From positions 1-48,850 of the forward strand of contig CAMNJZ010000007.1 of NCBI GenBank assembly GCA_946541955.1: 48,850 nt of DNA. Direction: 5' to 3'. The notes below the pieces were generated by a model. The model was not told the DNA's origin. It made no database searches and saw only the letters and a program-made list of their open reading frames with translations. The position numbers were made by a program, and so were the translations under genes. Position 1 is the stretch's first letter; each line of letters opens with the position of its first letter. Of this stretch, positions 1 to 8,971 are shown piece by piece. The stretch comes from an uncultured Lachnospiraceae bacterium (lineage in GTDB: Bacteria; Bacillota; Clostridia; Lachnospirales; Lachnospiraceae).

Positions 1-23
1 TGCTGGAAGTCTTAGAGAGGTAG

Positions 24-94
24 CAGGGGAAGAGGGATTCGAACCCCCATGGACGGTTTTGGAGACCGGAATACTGCCATTGTATGATTCCCCT
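24..94 (-). tRNA. tRNA-Trp (anticodon CCA)
   Basis: Read on the minus strand this folds as a complete cloverleaf: a 7-bp acceptor stem AGGGGAA/TTCCCCT, a 4-bp D stem ATAC/GTAT, an anticodon loop CTCCAAA with anticodon CCA, a 4-nt variable loop, and a T arm GGGGG-TTCGAAT-CCCTC with one G-U pair. The anticodon stem has one C/T mismatch at its base. The discriminator base is G. It is followed by CTA rather than CCA, so the 3' CCA is not encoded and must be added after transcription. The anticodon identifies tryptophan. Confidence 0.9.
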
Positions 95-125
95 ATTTTT
101 GCGCGGTTTCTTCACCGACCATGCA

Positions 126-154
126 AGTATAGCATAAAGATTTTGGGGATTCAA
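126..154 (-). promoter_or_regulatory. Promoter of the tRNA-Trp gene
   Basis: On the minus strand there is TTGAAT, a 17-bp spacer and TATACT, with TGC just before the -10 hexamer (extended -10). The predicted start lies about 25 bases before the tRNA 5' end, which suits a short tRNA leader. Confidence 0.6.
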
Positions 155-243
155 TCTTATTTTTTTAATTTTGCATTTTTGTGACGGCTTTTTAGTTTTT
201 GCACAAAAAATCTGAAATCTGAGCCCAAAATTGTACAGAGGAC

Positions 244-273
244 TTGACACTCTTGTCATAATTTTACTGTACT
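244..273 (+). promoter_or_regulatory. Possible promoter of the TetR gene
   Basis: A perfect TTGACA -35 box lies 18 bp before a 4-of-6 match to the -10 box (TGTACT). The region around it is AT-rich and lies between the divergent tRNA and the TetR gene. The -10 is weak and other pairings are possible. Confidence 0.35.
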
Positions 274-327
274 TTTCAAATCTTTATGCTATTATGTAAG
301 CGTCTGACGGCTTTGGACCGCCAGGCC

Positions 328-948
328 ATGCAGCAGTCACTTACTTATGGGACAGTAATTTTGGGAAACAAATCTGACCGCAAGAAAAAACTGATACAGG
401 ATACAGCCAGAGCCGTGTTCATGGAACGGGGCTTTAAGGATGTGACCATGAAGGATATCGCCGAGGCCTGTCAGATCAGCCGGGGCGGTCTTTACCTGTA
501 TTATCCCAGTACCAAGGAGCTGCTGCGGGACGTGCTCCGCATGGAGTCGGCCGATTCGGACGATACCTTCCAGGCGGCCCTGAGCGACAACCTGACGCCT
601 TCCCGGATCCTCCTTCTTTTCCTGCGGGAACAGAAGAAGGAGCTGATGCACCCGGAGCAGACCCTCAATCTTGCCCTCTATGAGTATGCCTTTACCGGCC
701 AGGAGGAGGACAAGGCCTTTATCAAAAAGAGGTTCCAGCAGGCGGTGCAGATCATTGAGCATCTGATCAGGATGGGCAATGAAACCGGGGAATTCGACTG
801 CCCCAATCCCCACGATGCGGCCACAGACATCATGCTGGTCATCGAAGGGATGAAGATCTCGGCCCATACCATGGGCATTTCAGAAAGAAAAGTAGACAGG
901 GAGATCCGTTATCTGATTGGCGGTCTGCTTCCTGTTGAAGCAGAATAG
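328..948 (+). CDS. TetR/AcrR family transcriptional regulator
   Basis: A DNA-binding one-component regulator. The N-terminal third carries a typical TetR helix-turn-helix (VTMKDIAEACQISRGGLYLYY), preceded by a basic helix (KSDRKKKLIQDTARAVF). The remaining ~140 residues are an all-helical ligand and dimer domain too variable to assign a ligand. The open frame runs back to 286, but that ATG lies only a few bases after the likely promoter and has no ribosome site. I prefer the ATG at 328 (206 aa), and a TTG at 361 is also possible. It stands alone between a divergent tRNA and purL, so no target operon is obvious. The ORF on the opposite strand is a shadow. Confidence 0.8.
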   Translation: MQQSLTYGTVILGNKSDRKKKLIQDTARAVFMERGFKDVTMKDIAEACQISRGGLYLYYPSTKELLRDVLRMESADSDDTFQAALSDNLTPSRILLLFLREQKKELMHPEQTLNLALYEYAFTGQEEDKAFIKKRFQQAVQIIEHLIRMGNETGEFDCPNPHDAATDIMLVIEGMKISAHTMGISERKVDREIRYLIGGLLPVEAE

Positions 949-996
949 TGCTGCGGGGGAAGAGCCCGAAGCACTTATTTCCATGTGTTAAATTAA

Positions 997-1036
997 ACGT
1001 GTTTTATGAAAGCATGTTTTTCAGACATGTTTTATT
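997..1036 (+). repeat. Three short CRTGTTTT direct repeats upstream of purL
   Basis: CGTGTTTTAT, CATGTTTTTC and CATGTTTTAT start at 998, 1013 and 1026, in the AT-rich 145-bp gap between the TetR gene and purL. They could be operator half-sites or chance AT-rich sequence. I do not recognise a PurR box or purine riboswitch here. Confidence 0.35.
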
Positions 1037-1093
1037 TCAAAAAATTGTTCATTATGGACCAGCTCAAGAACAGGAGGATGCAGAGTTAAGAAC

Positions 1094-4000
1094 ATGAGCG
1101 CTGTAAAACGTATCTATGTGGAGAAGAAAAGGCCCTATGCTGTAGAAGCAAGTCATCTGAAGGAAGATATCCTGGACTTTCTGGGCGTTGCAGGGATCGA
1201 GGATGTCCGTATCCTGATCCGCTACGATGTCGAGAACATTTCAGAGGATGTTTTCGAGAAGGCATGCCGGACAGTCTTCTCCGAGCCCCCCGTAGACAAT
1301 CTCTATCTGGAGACCATTGAGATCCCCGCCGGGGCCAGAGTCTTTTCCGTAGAGCCCCTGCCCGGTCAGTTCGATCAGAGGGCGGATTCCGCAGTCCAGT
1401 GTGTCCAGTTCCTGAACGAGAACGAAAAGCCCATCGTCAGGACGGCCAAGACCTATATCCTGACAGGCTCCATTTCCGACGAAGAGTTCGAAAGGATCAA
1501 GGGCAACTGCATCAACCCTGTAGACTCCCGTGAGACCGGCCTTGAAAAGCCCGAGACCCTGGAAGCCGTTTATCCCGAGGCTCCCGATGTAGCTGTCTTC
1601 GACGGCTTCATTTCCATGGACCAGGAGGCCCTGGCTGCCCTGTACAGGTCCCTTGGCCTTGCCATGACCTTTGAAGATTTCAAGTTCATCCAGACCTACT
1701 TTGCCGGGGAAGAGAAGAGAGATCCTTCCATGACCGAGATCCGGGTCCTGGATACCTACTGGTCCGATCACTGCCGTCATACCACCTTTGCTACAGAACT
1801 GAAGAACATTGAGTTCGAGGACGGATATTATACGACCCCCATCCAGACGACCTACCAGAGCTACCGCGACACCATGTCCGAGCTCTACAAGGACAGGGAC
1901 GACAAGTTCGTCTGTCTGATGGATCTGGCCACCATGGGTATGCGCAAGCTCCGGGCCGACGGCAAGCTGACCGACATGGAAGAGTCCGATGAAAACAACG
2001 CCTGCTCCGTCGTCGTGCCCATCGAAGTGGACTACGGCAATGGCCCGGAAACCGAGGAGTGGCTGGTCTTCTTCAAGAACGAGACCCACAACCACCCTAC
2101 TGAGATCGAACCCTTCGGCGGTGCCGCCACCTGTCTTGGCGGCGCGATCCGCGATCCCCTTTCCGGCAGAGGCTATGTCTACCAGGCCATGCGTGTGACC
2201 GGCGCCGCCGATCCCACTGTACCGGTGTCCGATACCTTAAAGGGCAAGCTTCCCCAGAAGAAGCTGGTCAACGACGCAGCCCAGGGCTATTCTTCCTACG
2301 GCAACCAGATCGGTCTGGCCACCGGCGAGGTCAAGGAGATCTATCATCCCGGCTATGTGGCCAAGCGTATGGAGATCGGCGCCGTTATGGGTGCGGCAGC
2401 CCGCAAGAACGTACAGCGTCTGAACTCCGATCCCGGAGATATCATTGTGCTCCTGGGCGGCCGGACCGGCCGTGACGGCATGGGCGGCGCCACCGGCTCC
2501 TCCAAGGCCCACACAGAGGAGTCTTTGACCACCTGCGGCGCAGAGGTCCAGAAGGGCAACGCTCCCACCGAGCGTAAGCTCCAGCGTCTCTTCCGCAGAC
2601 CGGAGGTTTCCTATCTTATTAAGAAGTGCAACGACTTTGGTGCAGGCGGCGTATCCGTAGCCATCGGCGAGCTGGCCGACGGTCTGGATATCAATCTGGA
2701 CCTGGTCCCCAAGAAATATGAAGGCCTGGACGGCACAGAGCTGGCCATTGCAGAATCCCAGGAGCGTATGGCTGTGGTCATCGATCCCAAGGATCTGGAC
2801 CAGTTCATGCAGTATGCCGGCGAGGAAAACCTGGAGGCAACGGTGGTTGCCACAGTGACCGAGGAGCCCAGACTGGTCATGAAATGGCGCGGCAAGGCCA
2901 TCGTGGACATTTCCCGTGCCTTCCTCAATACCAACGGCGCCCACCAGGAGACCGACGTTAAGGTCCTGGTGCCTTCCCAGGAAGACAACTACTTCCGTAA
3001 GACAGCCTCCCAGGGCGTTGCCAGGGAGCTGGAGAAGCTGGCCCAGGGCGTCAGCCAGGACGTGGTCTTTGAAAACGCTCTCCTGGCCAGTGTCAGCGAT
3101 CTCAATTCCTGCTCTCAGAAGGGGCTGGTGGAGCGCTTCGACGCCAGCATCGGCGCGGCGACCGTGACCATGCCCTACGGCGGCAAGTATCAGCTGACCG
3201 AGACCCAGACCATGGTGGCAGGCCTCCCTGTTCTGGGCGGCAGGACCGATACCGTGACCATGATGAGCTATGGCTTTGATCCCTATCTGTCCTCCTGGAG
3301 CCCCTATCACGGAGCGGTCTACGCTGTGACAGATTCCATTGCCAAGATCGTGGCAGCCGGCGGCGACTACCGTGATCTTCACTTTACCTTCCAGGAATAC
3401 TTCGGCAGGATGTCCGCCGAGCCTTCCCGCTGGAGCCAGCCCTTCTCGGCCCTGCTTGGCGCCTATGACGCACAGATCGGCTACGGCATCGCCTCCATCG
3501 GCGGCAAGGACTCCATGTCCGGTACCTTCAACGACATCGACGTACCGCCTACCCTGGTCTCCTTTGCAGTGGATACCGCCAAGGTCGGGAACGTTGTGAC
3601 GCCGGAGCTCAAAAAGGCAGGAGACAGGCTCTACTGCATCCGCATTGAAAGAGATGAGTATGACATGCCCATCTACGAGGATGTCATGGCTGTTTACAGG
3701 GCTGTGACCGATCTGATGCGGGACAAGGCCATCTGCGCGGCCTATGCCGTGGATTCCTACGGCATCATGCCTGCAGCAGCCAAGATGGCCTTCGGCAACA
3801 AGCTGGGCATCGCCTTCAATGAAAAGCGCAGATTAAAGAGCTACTTCAAGAACGGCCTGGGCAATCTCCTGGTGGAAATGAGCCCCGAGGGCGAAGCCCT
3901 GCTGGAGGAGATGGAGCTGGATTATGTCCTGGTCGGCACCATTACCGAGGACCAGGAATTTACCTACGGCGGCGCCGCAGTCTCCATGGACCGGGTGATC

Positions 4001-4918
4001 GCAGCCTGGAAGAAGCCTCTGGAGAAGGTATTTCCTTCCATCGCCGTCAAGGACAAGACTCCTGTGGAGACCCCCATCTTCAAGGCGGACTCCATTGCCG
4101 TCTGCAGCCACAAGCTGGCCCAGCCCACGGTCTTTATCCCGGTCTTCCCGGGCACCAACTGCGAGTATGATTCCGCCAGAGCCTTCGAGGCTGCCGGTGC
4201 AAAGACCCTTACCAGAGTCTTTACCAACCTGACGGCAGAGGGCATCCGCGAATCCGTAGACGCCTTTGCAAAGGCCATCGATCAGTCCCAGATTATCATG
4301 TTCCCCGGCGGCTTCTCTGCCGGCGACGAACCCGACGGATCCGCCAAGTTCTTTGCAACGGCCTTCCGCAACGGTCCCATCGAGGAAGCGGTCATGAAGA
4401 TGCTGAATGAGCGTGACGGTCTGATCCTGGGTATCTGCAACGGCTTCCAGGCCCTGATCAAGCTGGGTCTGGTCCCCAACGGCTCCTTCACAGGCCAGAA
4501 CGAAGAATCCCCGACCCTGACCTACAATACCATCGGCAGGCATATCTCCAAGATGGCCTATACCAAGGTGGTCAGCAACAAGTCCCCCTGGCTGGCAGGG
4601 GCAGACCTGGGCGGCGTCTATGTCAATCCCGCTTCCCACGGCGAGGGACGTTTCGTAGCACCCAGGGCCTGGATCGACAGGCTCTTTGCAAACGGACAGG
4701 TCGCGACCCAGTACTGCGATCCGGACGGAAATATTTCCATGGATGAGGAATGGAACATCAACGGTTCCTTCTGCTCCATTGAAGGCATCACCTCTCCCGA
4801 CGGCAGGATCTTCGGCAAGATGGTCCACTGCGAACGCCGCGGCCAGGGCGTGAATCTGAATATTGTCGGCGACCAGGATATGAAGCTGTTCGAATCCGGC
4901 GTCAGATATTTTAGCTGA
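1094..4918 (+). CDS. purL: Phosphoribosylformylglycinamidine synthase, single-chain
   Basis: Catalyses the ATP- and glutamine-dependent conversion of FGAR to FGAM in de novo purine synthesis. At 1274 aa it is the large fused type: a PurS-like N-terminal region, two AIR-synthase-type halves forming the ATP site, and a C-terminal class I glutaminase. Visible marks are DTYWSDHCRHTTF, the linker FFKNETHNHPTEIEPFGG, and the glutaminase nucleophile in LGICNGFQAL (Cys near residue 1115) followed by PASHGEGRF. AGGAGG at 1072-1077 is 16 bases from the chosen ATG, which is long. The N-terminus MSAVKRIYVEKK fits the family, so I keep it. queH follows after 13 bases. No other pur genes are adjacent. A PurF homologue lies far away at 43.4 kb. 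Confidence 0.97.
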   Translation: MSAVKRIYVEKKRPYAVEASHLKEDILDFLGVAGIEDVRILIRYDVENISEDVFEKACRTVFSEPPVDNLYLETIEIPAGARVFSVEPLPGQFDQRADSAVQCVQFLNENEKPIVRTAKTYILTGSISDEEFERIKGNCINPVDSRETGLEKPETLEAVYPEAPDVAVFDGFISMDQEALAALYRSLGLAMTFEDFKFIQTYFAGEEKRDPSMTEIRVLDTYWSDHCRHTTFATELKNIEFEDGYYTTPIQTTYQSYRDTMSELYKDRDDKFVCLMDLATMGMRKLRADGKLTDMEESDENNACSVVVPIEVDYGNGPETEEWLVFFKNETHNHPTEIEPFGGAATCLGGAIRDPLSGRGYVYQAMRVTGAADPTVPVSDTLKGKLPQKKLVNDAAQGYSSYGNQIGLATGEVKEIYHPGYVAKRMEIGAVMGAAARKNVQRLNSDPGDIIVLLGGRTGRDGMGGATGSSKAHTEESLTTCGAEVQKGNAPTERKLQRLFRRPEVSYLIKKCNDFGAGGVSVAIGELADGLDINLDLVPKKYEGLDGTELAIAESQERMAVVIDPKDLDQFMQYAGEENLEATVVATVTEEPRLVMKWRGKAIVDISRAFLNTNGAHQETDVKVLVPSQEDNYFRKTASQGVARELEKLAQGVSQDVVFENALLASVSDLNSCSQKGLVERFDASIGAATVTMPYGGKYQLTETQTMVAGLPVLGGRTDTVTMMSYGFDPYLSSWSPYHGAVYAVTDSIAKIVAAGGDYRDLHFTFQEYFGRMSAEPSRWSQPFSALLGAYDAQIGYGIASIGGKDSMSGTFNDIDVPPTLVSFAVDTAKVGNVVTPELKKAGDRLYCIRIERDEYDMPIYEDVMAVYRAVTDLMRDKAICAAYAVDSYGIMPAAAKMAFGNKLGIAFNEKRRLKSYFKNGLGNLLVEMSPEGEALLEEMELDYVLVGTITEDQEFTYGGAAVSMDRVIAAWKKPLEKVFPSIAVKDKTPVETPIFKADSIAVCSHKLAQPTVFIPVFPGTNCEYDSARAFEAAGAKTLTRVFTNLTAEGIRESVDAFAKAIDQSQIIMFPGGFSAGDEPDGSAKFFATAFRNGPIEEAVMKMLNERDGLILGICNGFQALIKLGLVPNGSFTGQNEESPTLTYNTIGRHISKMAYTKVVSNKSPWLAGADLGGVYVNPASHGEGRFVAPRAWIDRLFANGQVATQYCDPDGNISMDEEWNINGSFCSIEGITSPDGRIFGKMVHCERRGQGVNLNIVGDQDMKLFESGVRYFS

Positions 4919-4931
4919 TACAAATCTCCCG

Positions 4932-5630
4932 ATGAACAAGATCAATTACAGTAAGGAAACTGAAAAAATCATTGACGGGGTGCGCGCTGGCGGCAGGGCA
5001 CCCCGCCTTCTTTTACACAGCTGCTGCGCCCCCTGCTCCAGCCACTGCATGGAGTATCTGCGGGAATATTTCGATCTGACGGTCTATTATTACAATCCCA
5101 ATATCACGGAGGATGCGGAGTACCGTTATCGTCTGTCGGAGGAGAAGCGTCTGATCGCAGAATACAACCGCCAGGTGGAGGAAGGGGACTTTGCCGGCAT
5201 GCATTCGGGGCCGGGGGCCAGGAAGATCCAGATTCTGGAAGCCCCCTACGATCCCGGGAACTGGGCCCTGGCAGTCCGGGGCCTGGAAGACTGCCCCGAA
5301 GGGGGCGACCGCTGCAGGGCCTGCTTTGAAATGCGGCTTCGCATGGCGGCCAGGGCTGCGGCAGAGGGGAAGTTCGACTATTTTACGACGACCCTGACCA
5401 TCTCCCCCATGAAGAATGCGGCCCTTTTGAATGAGATCGGCATGGCCCTGTCCAGGGAATACGGCGTTTCCTGGCTGCCTTCGGATTTCAAGAAAAGGGA
5501 CGGCTACAAGCGGTCGATCGAGCTCTCCAGGCAGTTCGGTCTCTACAGACAGGACTACTGCGGCTGCGGCTATTCCAAGGCGGAAAGGGAGAGGGCCGCA
5601 AAGGGCGCAGAGGGCAGCAAAGGCACCTAA
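4932..5630 (+). CDS. queH: Epoxyqueuosine reductase QueH (DUF208)
   Basis: Catalyses the last step of queuosine synthesis, reducing epoxyqueuosine to queuosine in tRNA. This is the QueH type, unrelated to QueG. Family marks are the vicinal cysteines near the N-terminus (LLHSCCAPCSSHCMEYL), an internal CRACFEMRL, and YCGCGYS near the C-terminus. These cysteines are expected to bind an iron-sulfur cluster and a metal. The length of 232 aa is normal. The last ~10 residues are a variable Ala/Lys-rich tail. It lies 13 bases after purL and 46 bases before argS, so the three genes probably share transcription. A queuosine salvage or synthesis context is not visible in this window. Confidence 0.9.
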   Translation: MNKINYSKETEKIIDGVRAGGRAPRLLLHSCCAPCSSHCMEYLREYFDLTVYYYNPNITEDAEYRYRLSEEKRLIAEYNRQVEEGDFAGMHSGPGARKIQILEAPYDPGNWALAVRGLEDCPEGGDRCRACFEMRLRMAARAAAEGKFDYFTTTLTISPMKNAALLNEIGMALSREYGVSWLPSDFKKRDGYKRSIELSRQFGLYRQDYCGCGYSKAERERAAKGAEGSKGT

Positions 5631-5676
5631 GCGTCTTTGTATGTATCAGAAAATCAATAGAAAAGAGGACAGGCAA

Positions 5677-7449
5677 GTGCAGAAATTTTTAGACGTAATT
5701 TCAAAGGACATGATGCAGGCCTTCGAGGAGGCGGGGTACGATCCGTCTCTTGGCAGGGTCACAGTATCCAATCGTCCGGATCTGGCTGAATACCAGTGCA
5801 ACGGCGCCATGGCCGGTGCCAAAAAATATCATAAGGCTCCCTTTATGATCGCGGACGAGGTGGCCGCGGTCCTGAGGGAAAAGAGCTCTGTTTTTTCCCA
5901 GGTGGAGGTGGTCAAGCCCGGCTTCCTGAACCTGAAGATCTCTGAGAGCTTTCTGAAGGACTACCTGCAGCAGATGAGCGGAGAGGACCGCTTTGGCATG
6001 GAGCAGCCAGAGAACCCCTCCACCATCGTTCTGGACTACGGCGGACCCAACGTTGCCAAGCCCCTTCATGTGGGACACCTTCGGAGCGCGGTCATCGGCG
6101 AAGCCATCAAGCGGATCTGCCGCTATCATGGTGAGAAGGTCATCGGCGACATTCACCTGGGCGACTGGGGCCTGCAGATGGGCCTTGTCATCACCGAGGT
6201 GAAAAAGAGAAACCCCGATCTTCCCTATTTTGATCCGGATTTCCAGGGAGACTATCCTGCCCAGGCTCCCTTCACCGTCAGCGAGCTGGAGGAGATCTAT
6301 CCCTTTGCCTCCGCAAAGTCCAAGCAGGACCCTGCCTACTATGCAGAGGCCATGGAGGCCACCCACAGGCTCCAGTCCGGCGACCGGGGCATGCGGGCCC
6401 TCTGGGAGAAGATCATTGAAGTATCCGTCACGGATATGAAGAAGAACTACGAGAAGCTGGACGTATCCTTCGACCTCTGGTGGGGCGAATCCACCGTCAA
6501 CGATGTCATCTCCCCCATGGTGGAAAAGATGAAGGCAGAGGGCTACGCCTATGAAAGCGACGGCGCCCTGGTGGTGGACGTGGCAGAGGAGACCGATTCC
6601 AAGGAGCTTCCTCCCTGCATGATCCTCAAATCCGACGGGGCCGCCCTCTATACCACCACGGACCTGGCCACCATCTGGGAGCGTGAGAAGCAGTTTTCTC
6701 CCGACCAGATCATTTATATTACGGACAAGCGGCAGGAGCTCCACTTTACCCAGGTCTTCCGCTGCGCCAGAAAGACCGGTCTGATCAGGCCCGAAACAGG
6801 CCTTCGTCATATCGGCTTTGGCACCATGAACGGGAAGGACGGCAAGCCCTTCAAGACCAGGGAGGGCGGCGTCATGCGCCTGCAGACCCTGATCGAGGAT
6901 ATCAACGCCGAGATGCTGGGCAAGATCAAGTCCAACGAGGAGATCCCGGAGGCCGAAGCGGTGGACACCGCCGCCAGAGTGGCCCTGGCCGCCCTCAAGT
7001 ACGGCGATCTTTCCAACCAGGCTTCCAAGGACTATGTCTTCGACCTGGAGCGCTTTACCTCCTTTGAGGGAGATACCGGCCCCTACATCCTCTATACCAT
7101 CGTCCGCATCAAGTCCATCCTGGCCAAGTACAGGGACCAGGGCGGGGAAGCGGTCAGCGTGAACGACCTGCTGGAAGCGGGGAGCCGCCTGGAAAAGAGC
7201 CTCATGTTCGACCTGGCAGGCTTTTCTGCCATGATGGACGGGGCTTATCAGGACCTGGCCCCTCACAGGATCTGCGCCTATATTTATCAGCTGTCCAATG
7301 ATTTCAACAGCTTCTACCACGCCACCAGGATCCTGACCGAGGAGGATCCGGCCAGAAAGAAGAGCTGGATCGCCCTTCTTAAGCTGACGGAAGACATCCT
7401 TGTGACATGTATCCATGTCCTGGGATTTGATACCCCGGAGCGTATGTAA
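5677..7449 (+). CDS. argS: Arginine--tRNA ligase
   Basis: Charges tRNA-Arg. The ORF track starts at 5431, but that extension overlaps queH in another frame. The real start is the GTG at 5677, seven bases after AGAGGA, giving a 590-aa protein beginning MQKFLDVISKDMMQAFEEAG as in related ArgRS. Order of domains: an N-terminal additional domain, the class I Rossmann fold with the HIGH-type signature GGPNVAKPLHVGHLRSA, the GKPFKTREGG loop where most class I enzymes have KMSKS (a lysine-poor form is usual in ArgRS), and the C-terminal helical anticodon domain with the terminal ...GFDTPERM. It appears to be co-transcribed with queH. The antisense ORF is a shadow. Confidence 0.97.
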   Translation: MQKFLDVISKDMMQAFEEAGYDPSLGRVTVSNRPDLAEYQCNGAMAGAKKYHKAPFMIADEVAAVLREKSSVFSQVEVVKPGFLNLKISESFLKDYLQQMSGEDRFGMEQPENPSTIVLDYGGPNVAKPLHVGHLRSAVIGEAIKRICRYHGEKVIGDIHLGDWGLQMGLVITEVKKRNPDLPYFDPDFQGDYPAQAPFTVSELEEIYPFASAKSKQDPAYYAEAMEATHRLQSGDRGMRALWEKIIEVSVTDMKKNYEKLDVSFDLWWGESTVNDVISPMVEKMKAEGYAYESDGALVVDVAEETDSKELPPCMILKSDGAALYTTTDLATIWEREKQFSPDQIIYITDKRQELHFTQVFRCARKTGLIRPETGLRHIGFGTMNGKDGKPFKTREGGVMRLQTLIEDINAEMLGKIKSNEEIPEAEAVDTAARVALAALKYGDLSNQASKDYVFDLERFTSFEGDTGPYILYTIVRIKSILAKYRDQGGEAVSVNDLLEAGSRLEKSLMFDLAGFSAMMDGAYQDLAPHRICAYIYQLSNDFNSFYHATRILTEEDPARKKSWIALLKLTEDILVTCIHVLGFDTPERM

Positions 7450-7461
7450 GAAACGGTCAAC

Positions 7462-7490
7462 TTTACAGTCTCGTTCAAACGTGATATTGT
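7462..7490 (+). promoter_or_regulatory. Promoter of the btuR-like-dapA-dapB-hisA-like operon
   Basis: TTTACA, a 17-bp spacer and TATTGT, with TGA before the -10 (extended -10). It lies in the 91-bp gap after argS, and no terminator hairpin is evident between argS and it. Confidence 0.6.
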
Positions 7491-7540
7491 AATTTTATTC
7501 ACTGATTCATCCCCGGACCGGCTGTGGAGGGTAGATTCCT

Positions 7541-8038
7541 ATGGGAACAGGCAGAATCATTATTTATAACGGTGACAGCGAAGATACCGTAGCGGCTGCC
7601 CTTGGCAAGGCCATCGCCCTGTCCAACCGGGGCGAAAAGGTCGGCGTGATCCAGTTCCTGCGGGACAAGAGCGTCCTGGACGCCCCCCTGACCAGAAGGC
7701 TGGAGCCGGAGATCAAGATGTTCCGCTTCGAGAAATCCATCAGGGACTTCGAGGGGCTCAGCCAGGAGGAGAAGGAGGACGAGATCGCCAACATCCGGAA
7801 CGGTCTCAACTATGCCCGCAAGGTCCTGGCCACCGGCCAGTTCGACGCCCTTTTCCTGGACGAGGTCATGGAGCTGATCTCCCTGAAGGTCATTACGGCC
7901 GGGGAGCTGGAGCAGATCCTTTCTGCCCGGGGCTTTACGGACGTCTTTCTGACAGGCCACAGCGTCTGTGAGGAAGCCTTCACCTTCGTGGATGAGATCA
8001 TAGAGCTGAAAAGCGTCCAGTTCAAAAACTACAGTTGA
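7541..8038 (+). CDS. BtuR/CobO-like corrinoid adenosyltransferase homologue with lost P-loop
   Basis: The fold pattern of the ATP:corrinoid adenosyltransferase family is recognisable over the whole 165 aa: an N-terminal GRIIIYNG strand, AAALGKAIALSNRGEKVGVIQFL, a Walker-B-like FDALFLDEVMELI, and a C-terminal VFLTGHSVCEE...VDEIIELKSVQ. However, the family's nucleotide loop G-x-G-K-G-K-T-T is replaced here by NGDSEDTVAA, without the catalytic lysine. The TGR-GC-H segment near the C-terminus is also altered. It is therefore unlikely to adenosylate cobalamin in the usual way. GGAGGG lies 5' of the ATG, and dapA follows 34 bases later. Function unknown: it may be a regulatory or structural relative, and its place at the head of a dap operon is the only clue. 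Confidence 0.75.
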   Translation: MGTGRIIIYNGDSEDTVAAALGKAIALSNRGEKVGVIQFLRDKSVLDAPLTRRLEPEIKMFRFEKSIRDFEGLSQEEKEDEIANIRNGLNYARKVLATGQFDALFLDEVMELISLKVITAGELEQILSARGFTDVFLTGHSVCEEAFTFVDEIIELKSVQFKNYS

Positions 8039-8072
8039 TCATACAGATGCCAGAGATACAATGGAGGATAAA

Positions 8073-8957
8073 ATGTCAGTATTCAAGGGCTCGGGAGTAG
8101 CGATCATCACTCCCTTCAACGAAGATCTTTCTATTAATTATGACGTCTTTGCGGACTTCATAGATTTCCAGATCGATAACGGCACCGACGCCATCATCGT
8201 CTGCGGAACCACAGGCGAATCGGCCACCCTGTCCGAGGCCGAGCATGTGGAAGCCTGCAAATGGTGCATCGAATATGTGAAGGGCCGGGTCCCTGTCATT
8301 GCAGGCACCGGTTCCAACTCCACCCAGACGGCCATCGAGCTGTCCACAGCCATCGGCGAAGCCGGTGCAGACGGACTCCTGGTGGTTTCCCCCTATTACA
8401 ACAAGGCGACCCAGAAGGGTCTCTATGCCCACTACAAGGCCATCGCCGATGCGGTGAAGACCCCCATCATCATGTACAACGTTCCCAGCCGTACCGGCTG
8501 CAACATCCAGCCTGAGACAGCGGCCAGACTGGTCAAGGAGGTGCCGGGGATCGTGGGCATCAAGGAAGCCAGCGGAGATATCAGCCAGATCGTTAAGCTC
8601 ATGGCTCTGACAGACGGCAACATCGAGCTCTATTCCGGCAATGACGATCAGGTCGTGCCCCTTCTTTCCATGGGCGGCCTGGGCGTGATCTCTGTGGTGG
8701 CCAACGTCGCTCCCAGAGCCATGCATGACATGTGCTATAAGTTCTTCGAAGGAGACGTGGCAGGCGCTGCCAAGCTCCAGAGAGATACCTTTGCCCTGTG
8801 CAAAAACCTCTTCACCGAGGTCAATCCCATCCCGGTCAAGAAGGCCGTCAGCTTCATGGGCGTACAGACAGGCCCTCTGCGCATGCCTCTGACAGAAATG
8901 GAGCCCGAGCATGCGGCGGCCCTGAAGAAGGCAATGGAAGACTTCGGAATTATCTAA
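8073..8957 (+). CDS. dapA: 4-hydroxy-tetrahydrodipicolinate synthase
   Basis: Condenses pyruvate with aspartate semialdehyde, the first committed step of lysine and diaminopimelate synthesis in the cytosol. It is a class I aldolase TIM barrel of 294 aa. FKGSGVAIITPF, VCGTTGESATL, MYNVPSRTG (catalytic Tyr) and GIVGIKEASGD (Schiff-base Lys, about residue 164) are all present. The ORF track starts at 8061, but GGAGG at 8063-8067 lies inside that extension and serves the ATG at 8073, so the shorter start is right. dapB follows after 14 bases. The substrate comes from lysC further along the window plus an aspartate-semialdehyde dehydrogenase that is not in it. Confidence 0.97.
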   Translation: MSVFKGSGVAIITPFNEDLSINYDVFADFIDFQIDNGTDAIIVCGTTGESATLSEAEHVEACKWCIEYVKGRVPVIAGTGSNSTQTAIELSTAIGEAGADGLLVVSPYYNKATQKGLYAHYKAIADAVKTPIIMYNVPSRTGCNIQPETAARLVKEVPGIVGIKEASGDISQIVKLMALTDGNIELYSGNDDQVVPLLSMGGLGVISVVANVAPRAMHDMCYKFFEGDVAGAAKLQRDTFALCKNLFTEVNPIPVKKAVSFMGVQTGPLRMPLTEMEPEHAAALKKAMEDFGII

Positions 8958-8971
8958 AGAAGGATTAAAAG

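Noticed and set aside
5701-7416. 571-aa minus-strand ORF opposite argS
   Set aside because: Shadow of a complete ArgRS gene. No ribosome site and no recognisable motif.
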